Below, in pieces: positions 16,564-24,743 of a DNA stretch of 64,000 bases. Source of the DNA: Rhodopirellula sp. SM50 (GTDB lineage: Bacteria > Planctomycetota > Planctomycetia > Pirellulales > Pirellulaceae); the NCBI RefSeq assembly GCF_002289565.1, contig NZ_NTFY01000016.1, positions 1 through 64,000 on the forward strand. The letters are read 5' to 3'. The position numbers and the translations under genes are program-made. Under the pieces are notes generated by a model. The model ran no database searches and had not been told where the DNA came from. It saw nothing but the letters and a program-made list of their open reading frames with translations. How positions within the stretch are numbered: the first letter of the stretch is position 1; each line of letters starts with the position of its first letter.

Positions 16564-17505
16564 TCAGTGCAATCCGGGAATCGGCATGGTGACGCGGTAC
16601 AGACCGGTGCGGGCGGTCACAAACATGGTTTTCCAATCGTCGCCACCGAAGCAGACGTTGGCCGGCTGCTGAGGAAACGAGACGACGCCGATCTGTTCTC
16701 CGGCAGGAGAAAAGATCTGCACACCGATGTGGGTGGTGATGTAAACATTGCCTTGAACATCCAACGCGATCCCGTCGGCGCCGGTTCCCGATTTCCCTTC
16801 GGGTTGCTCCACGGTGCAGAACGTTTTCGGCGGAGACAATGTTCCGGGTCCGGTGACCTCATAAACCAGCATCTCGGCCTGTTGGCTGGGGCAGACATAA
16901 AGACGTTTCCGGTCGGGCGACATGCCGATCCCGTTGGGCGCGGCCAAACCCTCGGTGACGCGAGAGACCGTGCCGTCGGAGGCGATGTAATAGACCGCCT
17001 GAACGGTTTGCGGCAGCGGCGTCGGGGCGCGGAACAGCGGGTCGGTAAAATAGATTCCGCCCTCGCCATCAACGCTTAAGTCGTTGGGCGCGTTGAATCG
17101 TTTGCCGTCGTACTGCGACGCCAAGACGGTCGCGTTTGCGTTTTCGTCGTAGCGGACCACTTGGCCATCCATCTGACAGGCCAAGATGCGTCCGTCGCTG
17201 GGGATCAGGATCCCGTTGGTGTGCTTGGAGTCACCGGTGAACAGGCTGATCGATCCGTCGGCGTGGAGCCGGTGGATGGCGGTGTTGGGAATGTCGGTGA
17301 ACAACAGCGTTTTGGATTTCGGCTCCCAGGCAGGACCTTCGGTGAACGCGAATCCGTCTTGAACCAATTCGACCTTGCCGGTCGGCTTGATGGTCGCAGC
17401 AGTGTCATCTTGAGTCGAGTCATCTTGAGCCGAGACGGGCGGGTGCCCGATGGCCAACGCCGCGAAACCGACCACCAACGAGTAGAGAACAGAATGCAAA
17501 TTCAT
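16564..17505 (-). CDS. Exported SMP-30/gluconolactonase-like protein
   Basis: A 313-residue six-bladed beta-propeller. Residues 1-26 form a signal peptide (ending VSA/Q). Family marks: FTEGPAWEPKSKTLLFTDI near 55 with the metal-ligand Glu, NGILIPSDGR, NAPNDLSVDGEGGIYFTDP near 145 with the Asn and Asp ligands, and NGIGMSPDRKRLYV near 185. The enzymes hydrolyse sugar lactones using a bound divalent metal. It lies 10 bp from the GH10-like gene and 4 bp from the aldolase-like gene, so co-transcription and a shared sugar-acid role are probable. Confidence 0.88.
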   Translation of the reverse strand: MNLHSVLYSLVVGFAALAIGHPPVSAQDDSTQDDTAATIKPTGKVELVQDGFAFTEGPAWEPKSKTLLFTDIPNTAIHRLHADGSISLFTGDSKHTNGILIPSDGRILACQMDGQVVRYDENANATVLASQYDGKRFNAPNDLSVDGEGGIYFTDPLFRAPTPLPQTVQAVYYIASDGTVSRVTEGLAAPNGIGMSPDRKRLYVCPSQQAEMLVYEVTGPGTLSPPKTFCTVEQPEGKSGTGADGIALDVQGNVYITTHIGVQIFSPAGEQIGVVSFPQQPANVCFGGDDWKTMFVTARTGLYRVTMPIPGLH

Positions 17506-17515
17506 AGTGTGTGCC

Positions 17516-19012
17516 TCACGTTAAAAGTTCCTGTCGAAGTCGTTCAAAATAGTCCAACATGGGTCGCGGCACGCCGAGCGAATCGATCACGCCGGAGTGA
17601 CTTTGCACGTGCCGTTCGTTGTCCGCCCAACCGTCCCAAACGATCCCATGCACCACATGCTTGGCGAGCAACGTGCGGACGATCGGGCCGGCGATGCGAA
17701 GCTGGTTGGTCGACAATTCCAATGGATTCGTTCCGCTGACCAACGTCGATTGCTTGCACATCGCTTTCTCGTCTTCGCCGGATCCGCCGGGGATCGTCAA
17801 TTGGACCAGCATCGGCATCCCCAACGTCGCCCAGCGGTCAATCATCTGGCCGAAGTCGAGCGCCGAGCGTGGCAACGTCGCATCACTGGAATAATTTAAT
17901 CGAACGTCCAACCCGACGCCCGCCATTCCCAGCCCGCTGCGTGCCAGCGCATCGGCAAAGTGCAAGGCGGAAATTCCATCGCGGTGCTTTGCCAGGTATT
18001 CGCCGAAGGGCTGGTCAAACGAAATGATCGCCGGCGTATTGGGGTCGATGCGGCGGACGGTTTGCAGCACGGCGACGGCGAGCCGCATGACTTGCTCGTC
18101 GTCTAGCGCGATCGGTCCGGGCGTATTCAATCCCGCAGCACAATTCCAAAGCTGCACCGAACCGCGATAACGTTCAACCACCCGCTGCGTGTAGTGCGTG
18201 ATCGATTGCACGAACGAATCAAAGTTGTCTTCGATCAGATACATCCACGGCGGCATCAGCTCTTTGCGAAAGTCAATCAGCGGCCCTGCCAAGACGCGAA
18301 TCCCACGCTCGACGCACCATTGAATCGTTCGATCGCTGGCATCAAATTCGAAACGCCCCGCTTCGGATTCGATCGTCCCCCAATTCAATCGGACCGCCGC
18401 GCAATTGAATGCCTGCTGGAACCGTGAACTCAACGCGGAACGGGTCGGAGACGGCGGAATCACACTGCCGGCCAGCAGCGTGCCGAGTTGCGGTTCGCGC
18501 TGCTTGCGATAAGCGATCGATTGGAGCGCGAACGATTCACCGAGATCGGCGATCGCCTGCTCCAGTGTGGCAATGGCTTGCAAAGCATGCCGCGAACATT
18601 CTTGCAGATCCGACCGCGCTTCGGCCGCATCGAGAAACTGGGACGTCCCCCGCGCGACCAGCTCCGGAAATCGATCTCCCAGCGAAAGCCCCGCCCGTTC
18701 CCAATTGCTGGATTGTTCCCGTGCCCGATAACAACTGCCACGTGCCAGTTCCAGGTACAGCGGATGCGGTTGCTCCTGAGGCATCAACGAGCAGGTGGAA
18801 AGCGTTCGATAACCGAGCCCCTTGGTCGGACAGGTCAAATACAGCTTTCCCGATGTGTCGACCGGTCGTGAAATCGAAAGAACGCCTCCCTGGACACTGT
18901 TCTTGCATTCCCACGGCACACCCTCGATGCCACAGATGTACGCATCTTTCCACAGCGTTTGTTTCAACAACTGGGTCGAATCGGATGGGACAGCGAAATG
19001 AAATTGCCCCAT
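17516..19012 (-). CDS. Glycoside hydrolase family 10-like protein, catalytic Glu residues not conserved
   Basis: ATG 19012 (MGQFHFAVP) is preferred; a TTG at 19060 would add 16 residues. The 498-residue protein has an N-terminal domain of about 190 residues without clear family, then a GH10-type barrel: RLNWGTIESEAGRFEFDASD is the classic second strand of xylanases. In active GH10 enzymes the acid/base Glu sits in 'VVNE' and the nucleophile in 'TELD'. Here the matching regions read QLWNCAAGLN and LVQLTIPGG, so both Glu appear replaced. It may bind sugars rather than cut them. There is no signal peptide. First gene of the SMP-30/aldolase operon. Confidence 0.75.
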   Translation of the reverse strand: MGQFHFAVPSDSTQLLKQTLWKDAYICGIEGVPWECKNSVQGGVLSISRPVDTSGKLYLTCPTKGLGYRTLSTCSLMPQEQPHPLYLELARGSCYRAREQSSNWERAGLSLGDRFPELVARGTSQFLDAAEARSDLQECSRHALQAIATLEQAIADLGESFALQSIAYRKQREPQLGTLLAGSVIPPSPTRSALSSRFQQAFNCAAVRLNWGTIESEAGRFEFDASDRTIQWCVERGIRVLAGPLIDFRKELMPPWMYLIEDNFDSFVQSITHYTQRVVERYRGSVQLWNCAAGLNTPGPIALDDEQVMRLAVAVLQTVRRIDPNTPAIISFDQPFGEYLAKHRDGISALHFADALARSGLGMAGVGLDVRLNYSSDATLPRSALDFGQMIDRWATLGMPMLVQLTIPGGSGEDEKAMCKQSTLVSGTNPLELSTNQLRIAGPIVRTLLAKHVVHGIVWDGWADNERHVQSHSGVIDSLGVPRPMLDYFERLRQELLT

Positions 19013-19263
19013 GGTGCGGGCCAAACAATCCGGTTGCGGGATGGAAGAGGCAAAGGTCAAAATCCAGACTGGCAGAATCCGGAATCGGACGCCAGTTTAC
19101 CGCCTGATCGTGTCGTCCGCGACCATGGCGGCCCGCCCGTCGCGAAACGCCACTGGTTGGCAGCGGCGCCAGATTCTCGACAATGCCTCGGTCCAATCGG
19201 CCGGTCCCGCAGCCGGAGCCCCAGGCGGGAACGACAGACCACTCCCAACCCCGAAGAATCGCC

Positions 19264-20172
19264 GTGACGCAGCCCGCTGAATCGAAGTCCGAACCGCTGT
19301 ACGAATTCGACGATGCCGGAGCGCTACTGCAGACAAATCTGCCGCTGCCTCGAAAGAGTGGGAAAGTTCGCGACCTGTACGATTTGGGCGACGATTTGCT
19401 CGTCGTCAGCACCGACCGCATCAGTGCGTTCGACTTCATTTTGCCTTGCGGGATTCCCGAAAAGGGCCGCGTGCTGACGCAGATGAGCGCGTTCTGGTTC
19501 AATCACCTTGGCGTCCGACATCACCTGAAATCGACGTCCGTCCCCGCGGATTTATCCGCCTCGTTTGACACCGGCCCGCTGGAAGGCCGCATCATGGTGG
19601 TCGAAAAGGCGGAGGTCGTTCCGTTTGAATGCGTGGCCCGGGGCTACCTGGAAGGCAGCGGCTGGCGGGAATACCAGGAGACCGGCGAGGTCTGTGGCAA
19701 CAAGCTTCCCGCCGGGTTACGCCAATGCGACCGACTTCCCGAACCGATCTTTACCCCGGCGACGAAAGCCGAAGAAGGCCACGATGAGAACGTCAGCATC
19801 GGGCGGATGATCGCGGACCTGGGCAGCGATCTCGCACTGCGTCTGCGAGCGGAAACACTGAAGATCTATTCCGCAGCGGCCGACCACGCCCGCTCGCGAG
19901 GGATTCTGATCGCCGACACCAAGTTTGAATTCGGCTTGGTCGACGGCGAGGTTGTCTTGATCGACGAAGTCCTGACGCCCGACTCGTCGCGTTTCTGGGA
20001 CGAATCCGTTTACAGCCCCGGCGCCGCCCAACCCTCGTTCGACAAACAATTCGTCCGCGAGTGGCTTTCGCAATGCGGCTGGGATAAGCAAAGCGAACCG
20101 CCGAAGCTGCCCGACGACATCATTCGGCAGACCGCGGCCAAGTATCGCGAAGCTTTCGAGCGATTGGCGTAG
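19264..20172 (+). CDS. purC: Phosphoribosylaminoimidazole-succinocarboxamide synthase (SAICAR synthetase)
   Basis: Joins aspartate to CAIR in purine biosynthesis. Recognised by KSGKVRDLYDLGDDLLVV, STDRISAFDFILPCGIP, the FECVARGYLEGSGWREY block, and IADTKFEFGLVDGEVVLIDE with TPDSSRFWD. At ~302 residues from the GTG at 19264 it matches the larger, eukaryote-like PurC type rather than the ~237-residue E. coli type. An ATG at 19183 would add a non-conserved Pro/Arg-rich stretch and is less likely. It is divergent from the GH10-like gene, so its promoter lies in or near that gene's 5' end. Confidence 0.92.
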   Translation: MTQPAESKSEPLYEFDDAGALLQTNLPLPRKSGKVRDLYDLGDDLLVVSTDRISAFDFILPCGIPEKGRVLTQMSAFWFNHLGVRHHLKSTSVPADLSASFDTGPLEGRIMVVEKAEVVPFECVARGYLEGSGWREYQETGEVCGNKLPAGLRQCDRLPEPIFTPATKAEEGHDENVSIGRMIADLGSDLALRLRAETLKIYSAAADHARSRGILIADTKFEFGLVDGEVVLIDEVLTPDSSRFWDESVYSPGAAQPSFDKQFVREWLSQCGWDKQSEPPKLPDDIIRQTAAKYREAFERLA

Positions 20173-20178
20173 TTGCGC

Positions 20179-20260
20179 GTGGGATAGGCTTCCAGCCTGT
20201 CATGTGGGATAGGCTTCCAGCCTGTCATGCTAGCGTCGACAGGCTGGAAGCCTATCCCAC
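20179..20260. repeat. GTGGGATAGGCTTCCAGCC repeat: two direct units plus one inverted
   Basis: Two adjacent direct units (20179-20203, 20204-20228) and an inverted unit (20238-20260) form a hairpin between the convergent ends of purC and the HemQ-like gene. Related copies are at 22705-22761 and 30167-30223, and a half copy is near 25826. Confidence 0.85.
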
Positions 20261-20296
20261 TTCTCTACCGCTCGTTGCGTAAGGACTGACGGAGCA

Positions 20297-21136
20297 CTAG
20301 CGGACCTTGCAGTGATCTAAAATCTCGTCGGCGCCGGCGCGATAGCCGACGTAGAACGGGCCGAATTCCGCATACTTGGCACTGGCGATGTCGAAACGCA
20401 TCTTATAAACGATGTCCTTCAGGTAATCAGGGTTGCGGGCCCACAGCGTGACCATCCACTCCCAGTCATCCAAGCCGACACCGACGGTGATCAACTGAGA
20501 CACCTTGCCGGCAAAGGCGATCCCGCTCTGGGCATGCTCGGCCATCATCTTGTTGCGATGGCTGAACGGTTCGGTGAACCAGTTGGCTCCGGGCACGCGA
20601 CTCTTGTTCATCGGATAGAAACACGCCGCCGGCCAATCGGGAAACTCCGGACGCAAACGCTGCTCGTTCATCATCGGCAAACGTCGCTCATAGGCAGCCA
20701 CCTTGGCTTTCAGCTCGTCGGATTCCGGGTCGGTCCCTTCCGAGATCAACCGATCCCGAAATCGCTCGATCGTCGGAACATACTCACTGACTTCGCTGAT
20801 CGAGACAAACGACCAAACCCCTTCGACGAATTGCCCCAGTGGAGGCGCGATCAACGACTGGTGAATCGCATCGACCTTCGCCGGGTCAGGGTCCATGACG
20901 ACGAGTCCGAAATCAGCCTCGTGTCCGCTGATCCAATAGCTGGCGATCCGCTCGGGAGCCACATCGTCCGGCGGCGACAACGCGGCACAAAACTGAGTCA
21001 CACATTCCGGCGTCAACGGCGCCGCCATCGCTTCACGACGAAATCGATAAAAGAAGTGACCGCAATGCCAACCGTTTTCGGGAATGGTCGAGGGCTCGGG
21101 AAGCGGGGCGGCGTGTGGACTGGGACGACCGGACAT
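20297..21136 (-). CDS. hemQ: Chlorite dismutase-family haem protein, HemQ-like (coproheme decarboxylase)
   Basis: A 279-residue protein whose C-terminal half matches HemQ: FYPMNKSR with the catalytic Tyr174, NWFTEPFSHRNKMMAEHA with the proximal haem ligand His201, then GLDDWEWMVTLWA and YKMRFDIASAKYAEFGPF. HemQ converts coprohaem III to haem b with peroxide in the coproporphyrin-dependent pathway. The first ~20 residues are a non-conserved tail. Whether it decarboxylates coprohaem here depends on the rest of the haem pathway, which is not in the window. It is transcribed alone. Confidence 0.85.
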   Translation of the reverse strand: MSGRPSPHAAPLPEPSTIPENGWHCGHFFYRFRREAMAAPLTPECVTQFCAALSPPDDVAPERIASYWISGHEADFGLVVMDPDPAKVDAIHQSLIAPPLGQFVEGVWSFVSISEVSEYVPTIERFRDRLISEGTDPESDELKAKVAAYERRLPMMNEQRLRPEFPDWPAACFYPMNKSRVPGANWFTEPFSHRNKMMAEHAQSGIAFAGKVSQLITVGVGLDDWEWMVTLWARNPDYLKDIVYKMRFDIASAKYAEFGPFYVGYRAGADEILDHCKVR

Positions 21137-21689
21137 AGGCGAAGAAACGCTAGTGGACGGGGGGAAGGAATGGCAATCGCGAAAACGCGGTGATCGATTA
21201 TCCCAGCTTTGCCGCTGGCGCGCAAGCCCCGTACTCTTGGACGACTCAACCGTCGCGGATCACGCCGGCGCCCGACGAGATGCGGGCCACGAGCCGTCCG
21301 GTTGCTAATGAAACGCTTCACAGCGTAGCCCAGCGGAAAAGTGACACGGGGGAGACACATCCAACACGCCACTGGCTGACGCCACGTGCTGACGTGTGCA
21401 TCACAGGGCGAACCGGCGACTTGAGGAAAAATTGAATTCCTCTAGCGGAATCATCGACTTTTTCGCTAACAGTGATCCCACCACGGCTCACGCTGCATCC
21501 CGAGCGGAATCGACTCCTTAATTTGTCGGTGTTGGTCCGGTCGAAACGCTCGGCAACGGATACGACGATTGCTCCGGATGATTGCCCGCCAGTGGAACTC
21601 CTCATCTTCACGTAGCATCTGCGGCGATACGACCACCAAGGCCGTCCTTTTTTCCGGTCGTCCGACGCACGCGCAAGGAAGCAATCGAG
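21137..21689. other. Divergent spacer with a degenerate palindromic repeat
   Basis: A 553-bp spacer between hemQ-like and DUF1571 genes. It contains a fragment of the CTTCACAGCG-type element (about 21306-21330) and a degenerate copy of the 86-bp palindrome (21329-21391). The rest shows no gene. A longer frame open from 21582 runs into the DUF1571 gene but has no credible start before 21690. Confidence 0.55.
21329..21391. repeat. Degenerate copy of the 86-bp palindrome
   Basis: CCAGCGGAAAAGTGACACGG at the left and CACGCCACTGGCTGACGCCA at the right correspond to the two arms of the repeat at 5679-5926, with a shortened centre. Confidence 0.65.
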
Positions 21690-22562
21690 ATGCAACGACG
21701 TCAATTTCTCGCCCTTCTGGGCTCACTCGCAGCGACCTCCGCTGCCGAACAATCGTTCGCCACGCCGCCCCACTTAGTTGAACCGGTCCATCGTGTGGCC
21801 AACGCGGCAAGCCTGACCCCCAGCCCCCCGGTCAAACTCTCGGCACTCGACGAGGCTCTGATGCGGGCCCGCCGGAGCTTGGTGAACTGCCAAAACACGA
21901 TCAACGACTACACCGCGTTGTTGATCAAACGGGAACGAATCGGCGACACGCTCGGCCCGCATGAGTACATGTCGGCAAAAATCCGCTGCCGCAAAGTCGT
22001 CGACAACCAGATCGTCCAGCCGCTCAGTGTTTACCTGAGCTTCGTCAAACCGGCCAGCATCAAGGGCCGCGAAGTCCTGTACGTCGAAGGCCGCAACAAC
22101 GGAAACCTGATCGCGCACGAAGGCGGATTCAAAGGACGCTTTCTGCCGACGGTCAATCTGCCGCCGACCGGTACGTTGGCCATGCGCGGGCAGCGGTACC
22201 CGATGACGGAGATTGGGCTGGAGAATCTGCTCGTCAAACTGATCGAGCGGGGCGAACAAGCCAAACAATTGCCGGACGTGAAAGCCGAGATGCGAACCGG
22301 CATCAAGGTCAACGACCGCCCCTGCATGCTGCTGACCGTCACCCAGCCCACACCACGACCGGATCTGCTGTTCTACCAGGCCAAGGTGTACATGGACGAA
22401 GAACTCAACGTGCCGATCCGCTACGTCGCGTACGATTGGCCCGCACCGAACCAAGAGAAACTGTCGGTGATTGAAGAGTACAACTACTTGAATCTGAAGC
22501 TGAACGTCGGCCTGACCGACGCCGACTTCGATCCGAACAATTCGAAGTACAACTTCTATTGA
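21690..22562 (+). CDS. Exported DUF1571 family protein
   Basis: The 290-residue product starts at ATG 21690 with AAGGA 10 nt upstream. The N-terminus MQRRQFLALLGSLAATSAAE looks like a twin-arginine signal. The body carries the DUF1571 pattern: CQNTINDYTALLIKRERIG, an outer-membrane lipoprotein-carrier-like beta sheet (MSAKIRCRKV, SVYLSFVKPASIKGREVLYV), and a C-terminal YNYLNLKLNVGLTDADFD. The predicted fold resembles LolA/LppX-type lipid-binding half barrels, which is inference. The family is common in planctomycetes and has no assigned function. Confidence 0.83.
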   Translation: MQRRQFLALLGSLAATSAAEQSFATPPHLVEPVHRVANAASLTPSPPVKLSALDEALMRARRSLVNCQNTINDYTALLIKRERIGDTLGPHEYMSAKIRCRKVVDNQIVQPLSVYLSFVKPASIKGREVLYVEGRNNGNLIAHEGGFKGRFLPTVNLPPTGTLAMRGQRYPMTEIGLENLLVKLIERGEQAKQLPDVKAEMRTGIKVNDRPCMLLTVTQPTPRPDLLFYQAKVYMDEELNVPIRYVAYDWPAPNQEKLSVIEEYNYLNLKLNVGLTDADFDPNNSKYNFY

Positions 22563-22704
22563 TCGCCGGCTTCTATTGATCGCCGACCGAAACCTGACGC
22601 CGGGCGTTTCTCCGCAGCCCAATTCCCGGGTGCTGGATCCGGTTAACCATCGTTCCGTGGGGAATCGTTAGGAACTTCGGAACAACCAGTGACAGGAATT
22701 GATT

Positions 22705-22761
22705 GTGGGATAGGCTTCCAGCCTGTCGTTTTCGCGATGACAGGCTGGAAGCCTATCCCAC
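22705..22761. repeat. Perfect hairpin of the GTGGGATAGGCTTCC family
   Basis: GTGGGATAGGCTTCCAGCCT with its exact reverse complement, separated by a short loop. It lies between the convergent ends of the DUF1571 and gatC genes, a position suited to transcription termination. Confidence 0.88.
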
Positions 22762-22793
22762 TTATTGTTCCGGGGATCTTTAAACAAGATCCA

Positions 22794-23087
22794 CTACGCC
22801 GATCCTAAGACAGGCGGCACGAGAAAGCACTCGTCGTCGGCCGCGGGGGCATTGGCCAAGGCGGCGGCGCGATCCAGCCCCGGCGTGATCTCGTCGCGGC
22901 GCCAGCGGTTATCCACGTCCAGCGCCGTCGTCATCGGCTCGACGTCGCTGGTGTCCAGCTCGGACAACTTCGCGACGAAACCGAGAATGCTTTCCAACTG
23001 CGGGCCGAGATGCTCGACCTCTTCGTCGGAAATTTCCAGCCGTGCCAGCAGGGCCAGCTTGCGAACGTCGTCTGCCGATAGTGCCAT
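22794..23087 (-). CDS. gatC: Asp-tRNA(Asn)/Glu-tRNA(Gln) amidotransferase subunit C
   Basis: A 97-residue protein with the GatC pattern: VRKLALLARLEISDEE at the N-terminus, then LESILGFVAKLSELDTSDVE, then a C-terminal stretch with DNRWRRDEI and ending in hydrophobic FLVPPVL. GatC wraps around and stabilises the GatA-GatB interface. It lies 17 bp behind rpmB on the same strand and is about 36 kb from the gatA-gatB pair found at 59-62 kb. Confidence 0.92.
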   Translation of the reverse strand: MALSADDVRKLALLARLEISDEEVEHLGPQLESILGFVAKLSELDTSDVEPMTTALDVDNRWRRDEITPGLDRAAALANAPAADDECFLVPPVLGSA

Positions 23088-23104
23088 GACTTCCTCGCGG
23101 TCAG

Positions 23105-23371
23105 CTATTTGGCGCCACTGACGTCAAACGGCTTGGTGTGCACTCGCTTGCGAATCGCTCCGCTGCGGATGCACTGAACGCAAACACGCATCGACTTGTT
23201 GACGCCGTCGGGCAGCGTCACGTGGACCTTCTGCAGGTTGGGGACAAACTTGCGACGGGTGATTCCGGTGATTTTGGTACCGACACCGCCCAGATACTTC
23301 GCTTTACCGCGAGTTTCGATGCGATTGCCCATCTGCACTTTCTTTCCGCACACTTCACATTGTCGTGCCAT
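23105..23371 (-). CDS. rpmB: 50S ribosomal protein L28
   Basis: An 88-residue L28. It begins MARQCEVCGKKVQMGN with a CxxC and has a second CxxC (VCVQC) near 68-72, so it is the zinc-binding C+ form. The central segment RRKFVPNLQKVHV is characteristic. Likely first gene of an rpmB-gatC unit whose promoter lies in the long repeat-rich spacer upstream. Confidence 0.95.
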   Translation of the reverse strand: MARQCEVCGKKVQMGNRIETRGKAKYLGGVGTKITGITRRKFVPNLQKVHVTLPDGVNKSMRVCVQCIRSGAIRKRVHTKPFDVSGAK

Positions 23372-23857
23372 GGCACATTCCCCCCATCGTATCGCGTGGG
23401 GGCTCCTCAGCCGGTTTGTTCGTTGGATTGCTATTGTGATCTAATCGACTTCGACACGGCCAACCCGAGTCCATCGGAACCGAGCAATTCTCGCTCGGGT
23501 CAGCGATGGCCATGCGAACCCCAGAGTGGGCCGCCCGCGTTGTCTCATTTTTCGCCGGAAACGCGTCGAAGGGTCAAGACTATACAAACACAGGGGATCC
23601 GGCGAAAGAAGTAATCCCCCACCAATCTTTCTTGAGCGAAAGAGTTCAGATTTCTCAAGATCCACGCCCGGGCGGCCGAAAACTCTTCCTAAGCCTCCTT
23701 CCCCGACGCATTTCCCGTCGATTTCGGCACTTCCCCGGCGTCGTGCGACGATCACACGGCGTCTTGCGACCACCCTACCGAGCCTTGCGACCATGACCGC
23801 CTCCGATCGCACCATCGATTCACCTCGAAAAACGGCCATCACCCGCGCCCTGCCGGC

Positions 23858-23989
23858 CAACGCTGTGAAGCATTTTATAGCGGTAGGGCGCGAGCCCTCC
23901 GGTGTTGTGGCAGAGATGAAGAACCGGAGGGCTCGCGCCCTGCCGCTAAAACCTCAAGAAACACATGGGGAAATTGCTTCACAGCGTTG
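23858..23989. repeat. 132-bp MITE-like inverted-repeat element, copy 2
   Basis: Same ends (CAACGCTGTGAAGCA and complement) and same length as the copy at 11731-11862, in the opposite orientation, with only a few base differences by eye. Confidence 0.85.
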
Positions 23990-24253
23990 CCGAGTAGGGC
24001 TGGAGCCGCGTGGCGTCGCACACGTTGGTGTCCAGCCTTCAGACGCATCCCGATCGCTGCGTGGGAACGTCGATTTTTTGTCCGCAGGATTTGGCAACCC
24101 ATTGAGATTCTCTCCCTCTGGCAGAGGCGGCGTTTGCGCAGCAAGCAAACGCCAGAGAGGGCCGGCGCTGGGAAAGTCTTAACGCCTTCCGCGACGATCA
24201 AATCCGTCACTGATAAAGTCGACGTCCCGAGCAGCGAAACGGGGCGGCTAAAG

Positions 24254-24393
24254 CCCAAGACCGCTCGGTGAAGCGCCGTTTCCTCAGGTCGGGGCCCGTA
24301 GGCTGGCGCCAAACGGCTGATCATCGCTTGAGATCAGCCGGTTCGCGCCAGCGCGAGCGGCACCTCCGCTTGTCTTAGCTCAGAGGGATTGGG
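24254..24393. repeat. 140-bp MITE-like element with GGCCCGTAGGCT core, copy 1
   Basis: Ends CCCAAGACC and GATTGGG are imperfect inverted repeats. The core GGCGCCAAACGGCTGATC pairs with GATCAGCCGGTTCGCGCC. It is homologous along its length to 59129-59265. Flanks CTAAAG and CTAAGG resemble a worn target duplication. Confidence 0.75.
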
Positions 24394-24743
24394 CTAAGGC
24401 CCGCACACCCGTGGACGTCTGTTGCTTTTGACCTGAATGATCTCCGCTGTGCGAAGATTTCTAATTCAATTGCGGCAGGGGGGCGTCGACCCCGCTATAC
24501 TCCATCGCCGTCAATTTGAAGCCACTGCAATAGGTCGCAGTGGCGTTGGATGTCACGCGATCGATTGTTTGAGGTAAGCGTTGTGGTCGCAAGAGAGCCT
24601 CGTCTCAGCATAAGCAAGCTGATCTATGCCACGACTTGCTGTTCGAAATGGATTTTTCGTTTCTCTTGTTTTGCGTTGCCATCGTTGTGTGGAGGCTGTG
24701 GAGCACAACGTCGTTTTGAATGGCCGTTGGTCAGACCGTCGCT

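Larger units (their letters stand above)
23372..24743. other. 1.37-kb intergenic region rich in repeats
   Basis: No credible gene was found. In order: an rpmB leader (23372-23857), a 132-bp element (23858-23989), a GTCCAGCCTTCAG-type fragment (about 23998-24060), a CTCTCCCTCTGGC inverted repeat (about 24110-24160), and a 140-bp element (24254-24393). The stretch 24394-24743 is less repetitive and AT-richer in places, and contains CACTGC and GCAGTG arms around ATAGGT (about 24523-24543). Frames open across this region use Arg/Ala-rich composition and are judged spurious. Confidence 0.65.

Noticed and set aside
18537-19502. 321-codon minus-strand frame overlapping the GH10-like and purC genes
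   Set aside because: It spans two genes with clear families and has no motif of its own.
23441-23860. 139-codon minus-strand frame upstream of rpmB
   Set aside because: Almost entirely Arg/Val/Gly, no conserved motif; considered leader DNA.
23526-24182. 218-codon plus-strand frame in the repeat spacer
   Set aside because: It reads through the 132-bp element and other repeats, with Arg/Pro-rich composition and no start context.
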